Shown: positions 27,333 through 34,201 of the stretch, in pieces | Layout: each line of letters begins with the position of its first letter | Numbering within the stretch: position 1 is the first letter of the stretch | Origin: JAHZKS01 sp047404135 | Lineage (GTDB): Bacteria > Pseudomonadota > Alphaproteobacteria > Rickettsiales > JABSSG01 | Length of the DNA stretch: 64,000 nucleotides | Direction: 5' to 3' | NCBI GenBank assembly: GCA_047404135.1 | Contig: JBDOIT010000004.1 | Span: 1-64,000, forward strand | Notes under the pieces: model-generated | What the model was told of the DNA's origin: nothing | What the model saw: only the letters and a program-made list of their open reading frames with translations | Database searches by the model: none | Translations under genes and position numbers: made by a program

Positions 27333-28130
27333 ATGTCTCAAGGAATTATATCTATTCTGGCTCATAAACAAAATTTACAAATGCAATTTTTGGAAGAAGC
27401 GCCAATAGAATGCCTAGGGGTTGCAAACAAAGTATTCTTACAAGCTGCCAATGGATTAGAATTTTTAGATCGCCTTTATTCAGTTACAAATATTAGAGTA
27501 AGCATTCTTACAGAAGGTAAAGAGCCATCTGTGAAATACGATTCCGTAGTGGCATCCATAGGACTAGAGAAAAGTGAAGGCCTTATTGTGTGGAATGCAG
27601 GAAAAGAATCCATGTACTTAGTAGAGAAACAAAGCCATAAATATACAAAATATGAATTTGCTCCAGACTATGATTCTTTTTACGACCTTCTTAAAACAGA
27701 ATTAAGGAGAGATATGCTATTGAACCCCATGGGTAAAAAGGATATAAAAAAGGCCTTCACCCTTGCCTTAAATTCAATAAATCTACCGGAAAATCTTACC
27801 CTATCTAATATAGTTGGAACTGGTCCTATACATAACTATGTAGCGCAGCACTATGTGAATATAACTAGAGCGCAGAAATTATATAAAAATATAAACCGAA
27901 AGGATTTACAAAAATATAATATTGAAGATCTCTCTCAAGCTATCAATTTTTTAACATCTAGAGATAATAAGAATATTCTTAACTTCATGTATGACAAAAG
28001 AAGTTACTATCATGTAGACAAGGAAATTTCTAACATGATCCTAATTCATGCAAGCCTTATAAAGATGGGAATTAATGAAATTCGTACTGTAAATCCAAAA
28101 GATACATTTGGCTTGCTCTTGCAAAAATAA
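27333..28130 (+). CDS. Degenerate Ppx/GppA-family protein (ASKHA fold), probably inactive
   Basis: This is the 265-residue part of the reading frame that has a canonical ATG. Segments such as GVANKVFLQAANGLEFLDRL and the following ILTEGKEPSVKYDSV align with the TSALREAxN and LSGxEEA regions of exopolyphosphatases. The phosphate-2 loop, normally DIGGGS, reads WNAGKES. The C-terminal ISNMILIHASLIKMGINEI also matches the family. The first 50 or so residues of the fold lie upstream behind a stop codon. Loss of both phosphate-binding loops means polyphosphatase activity is unlikely. It is the last gene of the cluster and is followed by a strong hairpin. Confidence 0.55.
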   Translation: MSQGIISILAHKQNLQMQFLEEAPIECLGVANKVFLQAANGLEFLDRLYSVTNIRVSILTEGKEPSVKYDSVVASIGLEKSEGLIVWNAGKESMYLVEKQSHKYTKYEFAPDYDSFYDLLKTELRRDMLLNPMGKKDIKKAFTLALNSINLPENLTLSNIVGTGPIHNYVAQHYVNITRAQKLYKNINRKDLQKYNIEDLSQAINFLTSRDNKNILNFMYDKRSYYHVDKEISNMILIHASLIKMGINEIRTVNPKDTFGLLLQK

Positions 28131-28176
28131 ATGCACCTTAACTTTCGGGGGGGCCCGAAATATTAAGGTGCATTTT
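28129..28176 (+). terminator. Strong rho-independent terminator after the Ppx/GppA gene
   Basis: A 13-bp outer stem (28129-28141 with 28163-28175, core ATGCACCTTAA/TTAAGGTGCAT) encloses a second perfect 7-bp stem TTTCGGG/CCCGAAA with a GGGG loop. Four T residues (28173-28176) form the tail and overlap the stem base. The hairpin begins within the stop codon. It ends the fnr-folD-nagZ cluster. Confidence 0.75.
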
Positions 28177-28786
28177 GGAGAGGGTTATGTTGCATTTTGT
28201 ATGCAACAGCGTTTATACAGAAAAGGTTAACGTATGTCAACTACTTTTTAATGTGGTCAGAGCAGCAGATGTACTATTATAAAGCATTATACCAATAATA
28301 GTTTTCTAAAACCTTGTATCGAGTGCATGTTTATGCATCAAGTAAAGTTGATACTCTGCCTTGTTTGTTTATTCGCCCATAAAGGTAATGGACAAAATAC
28401 AACTATCCAGACCTTGTGATTATTATATAGTAAAATTCTTTAAAAATTTTGTGACTGATAACCGAGAACCTTTACTATGCCTCCACCTTGATCAGTGTTT
28501 AGGTTTCTTTTTATTGTCATTTTCTGTAATCAGAGTACAATGCCTGACACTCCCAGCCTCCATGCATATGAATTTATTCCCCTCATCGTCCTCAACAAAG
28601 TCTTCTTTGATGGAAGATTCTTTGGAAAAGACTTTTAATCTACTGTTCAAAACATCCTCAAATATCGATTAAGCAAGAAGATTATAAACATTTTTTATAA
28701 ATCTTGTACAGTGTTTTCTAAAAGACTTTTGTTAGATCCTAGGCTGCGCTATATTAAATAACAATACTCCCTAGAGATCAGTAGAT
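28177..28786. other. 610-bp interval without an intact gene
   Basis: Apart from the possible minus-strand remnant at 28492-28668 I see nothing functional. A 103-codon plus-strand frame (28361-28672) overlaps that remnant and starts with TTG; its composition does not look like protein. The last 100 bp lie just downstream of the mlaF stop, and I see no clear terminator there. Confidence 0.4.
28492..28668 (-). pseudogene. Possible remnant of a lost gene
   Basis: On the minus strand 58 codons are open before a TGA, reading EDVLNSRLKVFSKESSIKED, then a polar stretch ending KKKPKH. After the TGA the frame continues for about 25 protein-like codons (SRWRHSKGSRLSVTKFLKNF). There is no ATG at the front. 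The charged, natural-looking composition and the stop inside it suggest a decayed coding sequence. I do not recognise the protein, and chance cannot be excluded. Confidence 0.3.
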
Positions 28787-29581
28787 TCATTCATCTTTCT
28801 CGTGAACTCCTTCAATTTTTATAGGGCCACTTACCCTTCCATGTATAAATTGATCAAAGATCTTGTTGCCCGAATTATGCATATCTTTTGAACTTCCAGT
28901 CCAAGCAATTTTCCCCTTATGAAGCAATGCTACTTTTGTAGCTATGGTTTTTACTGTATCTATATCGTGAGTGATGGTTAATGTAGTTGCACCAAATTCT
29001 TTTCTAAATTTAACGATTAATTCAGAAATTACATTCTTCATTATAGGGTCTAGTCCTGTTGTTGGTTCATCGAAAAATATTACCTCTGGGTCATTTGCAA
29101 TAGCCCTAGCTAAAGCAACTCTCTTTTTCATACCCCCAGATAATTCTGAAGGAAACAAATCTAATACTCTTTTCCCCAAACCGACAATACTAAGCTTTTC
29201 TTCAGCAATTTTTCGTGCCTCTGACTCTACAATATATTTATTATGAATTAAGTAGAAGGTAATATTTTCCCAAACTGTCAAGCTGTCAAATAAAGCGCCT
29301 CCTTGGAACAAAAAGCCAAAACGGCTCATCAAATTGTTTCTACTTTTATTATCTAAGTTAGTTATATCATCATAATCTAGAAATACTTTACCAGAACTAG
29401 GTTTTAACAGGCCAACTATTGTTTTTATTAACACTGACTTCCCGCTACCAGAGCCACCCAAGACAACCAAAGATTCATTATCTCTAACCTTTAAATCTAA
29501 ATGACTCAAGACCACCTTAGACCCGAATGATTTGTTCAGACTTTTTATCTCTAGCTTTACTTTTTTATGCGTTGTTGTCAT
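28787..29581 (-). CDS. mlaF: ABC transporter ATP-binding protein, MlaF type
   Basis: This is the ATPase (264 residues) of the Mla phospholipid transport complex that maintains outer-membrane lipid asymmetry. Walker A is GGSGSGKSVLIK, the signature LSGGMKKRVALARAIA, and Walker B VIFFDEPTTGLDP. The switch histidine is in LTITHDID. It overlaps mlaE by 4 bp. The substrate-binding subunit MlaD is not adjacent and must be elsewhere if the complex is complete. An alr-mlaE-mlaF order also occurs in Rickettsia, as far as I recall. Confidence 0.9.
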   Translation of the reverse strand: MTTTHKKVKLEIKSLNKSFGSKVVLSHLDLKVRDNESLVVLGGSGSGKSVLIKTIVGLLKPSSGKVFLDYDDITNLDNKSRNNLMSRFGFLFQGGALFDSLTVWENITFYLIHNKYIVESEARKIAEEKLSIVGLGKRVLDLFPSELSGGMKKRVALARAIANDPEVIFFDEPTTGLDPIMKNVISELIVKFRKEFGATTLTITHDIDTVKTIATKVALLHKGKIAWTGSSKDMHNSGNKIFDQFIHGRVSGPIKIEGVHEKDE

Positions 29582-30351
29582 GTTGCAAAAAATATCTGTG
29601 TGGTAATATAGTTGAAAAATAATATTAAGACTGAGGACATCACAACAGCATTAATTGTTGCTGCACCAACACTCTCAGCTCCTTTATCTGCGTTGTAGCC
29701 ACTATAGCAACCTGAAATGGCAATAATAAAACCAAATATAGCAGCCTTAACTAAACCAGAAACTACATCCTCTGTTTTTAGATAAGCAACCGTATTACTT
29801 AAATATAGAGCTTTATTAAAGTTTAATTTCCCAGTTGCCACAACATATCCACCAAATATACCAATAATATCAGCAATAAGAACCAACAATGGAAGGGTTA
29901 ATGTGCAGGCAAGCAACCTTGGAACAACAAGATACCGAAATGGGTTAACCGCCAATGTTCTCAATGCATCTAATTGCTCGCTCACTTTCATAGTAGCGAT
30001 TTCTGCAGCAATGGATGAACCAACTCGTCCAGCTACCATCAGACCCGCAAGAACAGGGCCCAGCTCCCTTGTGATAGAAATAACAACAACTGTAGGTATG
30101 GTGCTTTCACCAGAAAATCTAGAAAACCCTGTGTATGTTTGTAAAACTAGTACCGCACCAGTGAATATAGCTGTCATACCAACTACAGGAATAGAGAAAA
30201 AACCTATCCTAATAAAGTTTTGCGCTATTTCGTTAAAGTAAATTGGTCTGTATATCATTGCTTTAATAGCAACAAAAGAAAAATAAGATACCTTTCCAAC
30301 ATCTTGGAAAAACCCTAGAGCCAACTCTCCCACTTTTCTAATAAACTCCAT
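29578..30351 (-). CDS. mlaE: ABC transporter permease, MlaE type
   Basis: The permease (257 residues) has about five or six membrane helices. SIAAEIATMKVSEQLDALRT, which follows GRVGS, is the coupling-helix signature of MlaE, shared with plastid TGD1. The beginning of the mature fold, FFSIPVVGMTAIFTGAVLVL, is also typical. It pairs with MlaF to move phospholipids between the two membranes. It lies between alr (9 bp) and mlaF (4-bp overlap), so the three form one operon. Confidence 0.92.
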   Translation of the reverse strand: MEFIRKVGELALGFFQDVGKVSYFSFVAIKAMIYRPIYFNEIAQNFIRIGFFSIPVVGMTAIFTGAVLVLQTYTGFSRFSGESTIPTVVVISITRELGPVLAGLMVAGRVGSSIAAEIATMKVSEQLDALRTLAVNPFRYLVVPRLLACTLTLPLLVLIADIIGIFGGYVVATGKLNFNKALYLSNTVAYLKTEDVVSGLVKAAIFGFIIAISGCYSGYNADKGAESVGAATINAVVMSSVLILFFNYITTQIFFAT

Positions 30352-30360
30352 TTAATTCTA

Positions 30361-31431
30361 CTACCTAATATATTCTCTTTTATATCGTTTACTCAAAGAG
30401 CATAAGATCTCATAGGATATAGTTCCTGCTAGGTCCGCTATTTGATCTATATTGATCTTTTCTCCAATCAAAGTAACTTTTTGACCTGTCTTGTGAAAGC
30501 TTTGAGGAATATTAGTAATATCTAACATGATGTAATCCATATTTACTCTCCCTACTACCGGCACTTTCTGCCCTTCAATATAACAAAACCCTTTGTTGCT
30601 TAAAGCAAATGGATAACCATCCGCATAGCCCACAGGGACAGTTCCTATGATTGTATCAACTTTTGTTCTATGAGTGCAACCATAACCTACATACCTCCCC
30701 TTCTTAGCTTGAATTATTTGTATGATCTCTGACGTTAGTGTGACGACATCACCTCCATTCGAGTTATTATTATATAAAAATATACCAGGCCTTACTTGAT
30801 CGAATATATATTCCTTGCCTACCCCGAAAACTCCTGAATTTGCTAAGCTATATTTGAACTGAGGATATTTTGTTTGAATTTGTTTTAAATCAGATAATTG
30901 CTTTTTATCATGTTTTTGGTCCGAAGTAGTATTGGACAAATGGCCAAGTATGTAATCTATATTAGAAAAAGCCTCAACTGATTTAATTGCATCATCAAGT
31001 TGCTCAATAGAAATACCGAGCCTAGTCATGCCAATATCAAACTGCAAAGAAGCATCTAACTTTTCATCTAAATTTTTAGAGCATTCCTTCCATATCTCAA
31101 TTTGTGCAAAATTATTTAGTACAGGAGTTACTCCATGTTTCAGAAAGTAATATTCTTCTCCTTTATTAATCCCAGACAGAATGTATATTTTTATGCCTGG
31201 AGCAACCCCCCTTAATGCAATCGCCTCATCTATAGTTGAAACATAGAATTCTGTGCAACCAACTTTATGCAATTCTGGGACTATCTCATTTGCCCCCAGG
31301 CCATAGCAATCCGCTTTCACGACGGCAGAAACAGAAGCGGCACCTACTATTGATTTCACATCAAGATAGTTTTGGACTATTCTGCTAATATTAATTTGAA
31401 GAATAGATAAGGAATTATTCATTAGCTTCAT
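30361..31431 (-). CDS. alr: Alanine racemase
   Basis: Alr supplies D-alanine for peptidoglycan. The PLP lysine lies in SAVVKADCYGLGANE and the second catalytic base is the tyrosine of VGYGCTHRT. VPVGYADGYPFALS and GRVNMDYIMLDIT are family signatures. The open frame begins with a TTG at 31446, but I prefer the ATG at 31431 (356 residues); an ATG at 31422 is also possible, and none has a good ribosome-binding site. It heads the alr-mlaE-mlaF operon. Confidence 0.92.
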   Translation of the reverse strand: MKLMNNSLSILQINISRIVQNYLDVKSIVGAASVSAVVKADCYGLGANEIVPELHKVGCTEFYVSTIDEAIALRGVAPGIKIYILSGINKGEEYYFLKHGVTPVLNNFAQIEIWKECSKNLDEKLDASLQFDIGMTRLGISIEQLDDAIKSVEAFSNIDYILGHLSNTTSDQKHDKKQLSDLKQIQTKYPQFKYSLANSGVFGVGKEYIFDQVRPGIFLYNNNSNGGDVVTLTSEIIQIIQAKKGRYVGYGCTHRTKVDTIIGTVPVGYADGYPFALSNKGFCYIEGQKVPVVGRVNMDYIMLDITNIPQSFHKTGQKVTLIGEKINIDQIADLAGTISYEILCSLSKRYKREYIR

Positions 31432-31504
31432 AGATGCATGATACAAAGTATAGTTTCAAAGCTAACATAAAGGTAGTGGGATGTCTATGTTCGATAGATC
31501 ATGA

Positions 31505-32977
31505 TTAGTGAGTATCATGAGAGTAATTCACAAATTTTGTAAGACTTGGATCAAAATATAGCTTCACATCACCAACAGGACCATTACGATGCTTGGCAAT
31601 AATTAAGTCTGTCACGTTGCTTACTGCACTCATATCTTGTTGCCATTTAGAATACGCATCTGTCCCTTCTTTTGGTTTTTTTCGCATTAAATAATATTCC
31701 TCCCTGTAGATAAACGCCACGATATCTGCGTCTTGTTCAATAGAACCAGATTCACGCAGGTCAGAAAGTAGAGGCCTCTTGTCCTCTCTTTGCTCCACAG
31801 CACGAGAAAGCTGAGATAATGCAATCACAGGAATATTTAATTCTTTAGCGATTGCTTTTAGGGTCTGAGTAATTTCAGAAATCTCCTGAACCCTGTTTGA
31901 TTCACGAGAATTTCCCAAATTAGCGCGAACAAGTTGCAGGTAATCTATAAATAGCATCCTCATATTATGCTTTCTCTTTAAACGCCTTGCTCTTGTTCTA
32001 AGCGCAGACAGAGACAAAGCTGGAGTATCATCAATAAATAATGGGTATTCCTGCAATTTCTTTGAGGCATCAATCACTGAGAAAAACTCTTCTTCATCTA
32101 TATGGCCAGTACGAATTTTATTAGAGTTCACACCAGACATCGTAGAAATCATACGGCTAGCAAGCTGACCCGCTGACATTTCTAAGGAAAATACCCCAAT
32201 TGCATATTTCTCCTGCTCCGTTTCTTTTTTCTTCTCATTCTCTGTCTGCATTACTTCAATACAGTTCACAACCAAGTTTGTTACTACAGCCGTTTTACCC
32301 ATCGCAGGGCGACCAGCTAGTATAACAAGGTCAGAATTTTGAAATCCACCTAATAGCTCATCTAAATCAGTAAATTTACTTGCTATACCAGATATCTTGT
32401 TTTTATTCTTAAATGCGCTCTGAGCCTTAGCGACAGTCTCTTCTAATGTGCTTTTTATGGATATAAAACCACCAGAAATATCTGTGTTATTTGATATATT
32501 ATAGAGTCTCTGCTCTGCAATCTCTATTTGCTCTTGGCCAGTTGTTGAAACATCGCTATCGAATGCATCATTAACAACCTCCTCACCAATAGAAATCAAC
32601 TCTCTTCTAAGCGCTAAATCATATACAACTTTAGCGTAATCTTTTACATTAATTATTGTGGTTGTAAAGCTTACTAGCTCGCCAAGATAGTGTGCACCAC
32701 CTTTCTCTGCAAATGCAGGGTCTTTTTCAAAGTATGTTTTTAGTGTAACGGGAGTTGCGACTATCCCTTTTTCCATAAATATATTGATATGATCAAAAAT
32801 TTTCCTATGAACAGGGTCAAAGAAATGCTCAGCCCTAAGAAAATCAATAACTTTGTTCATATTCTCATTATCCACAAGAACATACCCAAGCAGCAGCTGC
32901 TCTGCCACAACATTATAAGGCAATTTACGTTCTAAAATATCCTGACTATCTTTTGAGGCAATATCTAAGGTTTCCAC
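31505..32977 (-). CDS. dnaB: Replicative DNA helicase
   Basis: DnaB (490 residues) is the ring helicase of the replication fork. The N-terminal primase-interaction domain begins at KLPYNVVAEQLLLGYVLVD. The RecA-like motor has Walker A AGRPAMGKTAVVTN, the arginine-rich MLFIDYLQLV region (Walker B) and LSQLSRAVEQREDKRP. The frame is open to 33214, but I start at the GTG at 32977. It has GGAAG seven bases upstream, it gives the normal family length, and the longer frame would run through the SRP RNA gene. Confidence 0.94.
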   Translation of the reverse strand: METLDIASKDSQDILERKLPYNVVAEQLLLGYVLVDNENMNKVIDFLRAEHFFDPVHRKIFDHINIFMEKGIVATPVTLKTYFEKDPAFAEKGGAHYLGELVSFTTTIINVKDYAKVVYDLALRRELISIGEEVVNDAFDSDVSTTGQEQIEIAEQRLYNISNNTDISGGFISIKSTLEETVAKAQSAFKNKNKISGIASKFTDLDELLGGFQNSDLVILAGRPAMGKTAVVTNLVVNCIEVMQTENEKKKETEQEKYAIGVFSLEMSAGQLASRMISTMSGVNSNKIRTGHIDEEEFFSVIDASKKLQEYPLFIDDTPALSLSALRTRARRLKRKHNMRMLFIDYLQLVRANLGNSRESNRVQEISEITQTLKAIAKELNIPVIALSQLSRAVEQREDKRPLLSDLRESGSIEQDADIVAFIYREEYYLMRKKPKEGTDAYSKWQQDMSAVSNVTDLIIAKHRNGPVGDVKLYFDPSLTKFVNYSHDTH

Positions 32978-33121
32978 TATGTTACTTCCGAAATAAACAC
33001 ATAAGCAGTATATTACTTTAGAGAGGTATTGTTCAAGACCTTTTATACAGAAATTTGTACATGTTAAAGACAAACAAGGGCAAGTTTCAGGTAACTTCTT
33101 TATTAAAACATCCGAGATATT

Positions 33122-33157
33122 AGGGATACACTCGAGTGTAACACAGAGTGTATCCCT
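33122..33157. promoter_or_regulatory. Inverted repeat between ffs and dnaB, possible operator or attenuator
   Basis: A perfect 12-bp inverted repeat (AGGGATACACTC at 33122-33133, GAGTGTATCCCT at 33146-33157) flanks a 12-base loop. A second, overlapping palindrome TACACTCGAGTGTA (33128-33141) shares one arm. There is no T-run on either side, so it is not an ordinary terminator. It lies about 150 bp upstream of the dnaB start and 30 bp past the ffs terminator. The nested symmetric half-sites (three copies of ACACTC/GAGTGT) would suit a dimeric regulator. Confidence 0.45.
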
Positions 33158-33180
33158 CGAAAACAAAGAATGTTTTTTAG

Positions 33181-33275
33181 AAAAAACGAAGGCTGGCAGC
33201 GACCTAACTGACATTTGTTACGGCTGCTTTCTTTCGAACCTGACCGGATTCACAACGCAATCATCCGCACCAGCC
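33181..33275 (-). ncRNA. ffs: 4.5S signal recognition particle RNA (small bacterial type)
   Basis: The minus strand contains GGTCAGGTTCGAAAGAAAGC (33245-33226) followed by AGCC. This is the apical SRP domain that binds Ffh, in its alphaproteobacterial form. The ends GGCTGG (33275-33270) and CCAGCC (33196-33191) pair to close the long hairpin. A run TTCGTTTTTT follows at once as the terminator tail. The RNA proper is about 85-90 nt. A consensus promoter sits exactly seven bases before the predicted 5' end. Motif, pairing, promoter and terminator all agree. Confidence 0.92.
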
Positions 33276-33281
33276 TCGGCC

Positions 33282-33309
33282 ATTATACATCTTTTATATT
33301 ATGTATCAA
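33282..33309 (-). promoter_or_regulatory. Sigma-70 promoter of ffs
   Basis: On the minus strand TTGATA (33309-33304) and a perfect TATAAT (33287-33282) are 16 bp apart. The distance from the -10 to the predicted first base of the SRP RNA is seven nucleotides. This is the clearest promoter in the window. Confidence 0.8.
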
Positions 33310-33628
33310 TATTCTGTTACACAAATATTACAAGAGAAAAATATAGATATCCATTCACCCTTATCTAGTGATTGCCAAAAAATCACCTCAAGCTTGAGGA
33401 AACTCAATACTCAATAGTGCTAGTAAAGAAAAACTTCGTAAATAGAAATTCAAATAAGATCCCCTCTCGTCAAAAATCAAATCTCTATTCCAAAAGAAAT
33501 CATACTCATATAAGAAGTAATAAAGTTGGAAGTAGAAAAGGACAGTTTACAGAGAAAAACTTAGGTGAGGTTGAAAAAAGATCAGAAGAACTCTGGTATA
33601 ATTTATCTGATTTTACTATTAATTGAAC
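33310..33628. other. Interval between ffs promoter and lolA; doubtful small frame
   Basis: A plus-strand frame of 84 codons (33372-33626, TTG start) covers most of this stretch. Its product is lysine- and asparagine-rich without structure I recognise, and there is no ribosome-binding site, so I do not accept it as a gene. A perfect 14-bp palindrome CCTCAAGCTTGAGG lies at 33386-33399. Nothing else stands out. Confidence 0.35.
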
Positions 33629-34201
33629 CTAGTATTTAGGCGCCCAGGAATGTTGAAATTTAAAGATAGATGGATCCAACTCATTATGAACTGCGAGGTT
33701 TTTAAATTCTATCGATAGAATGTCACCGGAATCTTTTTTTACAACACATCCTAGAAAATGAAGTGGGTCTGTGGAAAATATGAAGCTAAATTTATCTGAA
33801 CTCTCTTCGCTTTTAAAATGAGATTCCAGAAGGTTTGCATGCTCTTCTATATTCAAGAAGGAAATGCCCTTTGAGTTGAATATATCCTCATCAGCAACTA
33901 AAGTGACAAGCCCCTTATCTCCAATATATTGAGAAGCTTGATCTAGCTGCTTGTCGTAGTAATAGACCTTCGTTCCATTAATGATCACCGTTAGCTCCTG
34001 GGGTTTTTTATACTCCCATCGCATTTTCCCAGGACGAGACATATGCAGTTTTCCATATTGCTTACTTCCGTATCTATCCTGTTGAACGAAATCTGCAGTA
34101 AGATTTTTTAGATCTTTAAGATATTTCTGTATCTCCCCAACCTCCACTGAGTGAGCATAGAAGGAAGATATCAATACAAAGAAAATGAGGATTCTATTCA
34201 T
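33629..34201 (-). CDS. lolA: Outer-membrane lipoprotein carrier protein LolA
   Basis: LolA (190 residues) ferries lipoproteins across the periplasm. The N-terminus MNRILIFFVLISSFYAHS is a Sec signal peptide. LTADFVQQDRYGSKQYGKLH and the following RPGKMRWEYKKP are the characteristic LolA opening, and the arginine that locks the lid is within the latter. It overlaps ftsK by 8 bp, an arrangement common in proteobacteria. Client lipoproteins in this window include BamB, BamE and the OmpA-like protein. Confidence 0.92.
   Translation of the reverse strand: MNRILIFFVLISSFYAHSVEVGEIQKYLKDLKNLTADFVQQDRYGSKQYGKLHMSRPGKMRWEYKKPQELTVIINGTKVYYYDKQLDQASQYIGDKGLVTLVADEDIFNSKGISFLNIEEHANLLESHFKSEESSDKFSFIFSTDPLHFLGCVVKKDSGDILSIEFKNLAVHNELDPSIFKFQHSWAPKY

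Noticed and set aside
28361..28672. 103-codon plus-strand frame
   Set aside because: It has a TTG start, no ribosome-binding site and low-complexity translation; the opposite strand has better coding character.
32978..33214. N-terminal 79-residue extension of dnaB
   Set aside because: It runs through the 3' end of the SRP RNA gene and an inverted repeat, has a cysteine-rich composition unlike DnaB, and a GTG with a good ribosome-binding site at 32977 gives the normal protein.
33372..33626. 84-codon plus-strand frame between ffs and lolA
   Set aside because: It has a TTG start without a ribosome-binding site and a Lys/Asn-rich translation. It could be real but I cannot support it.
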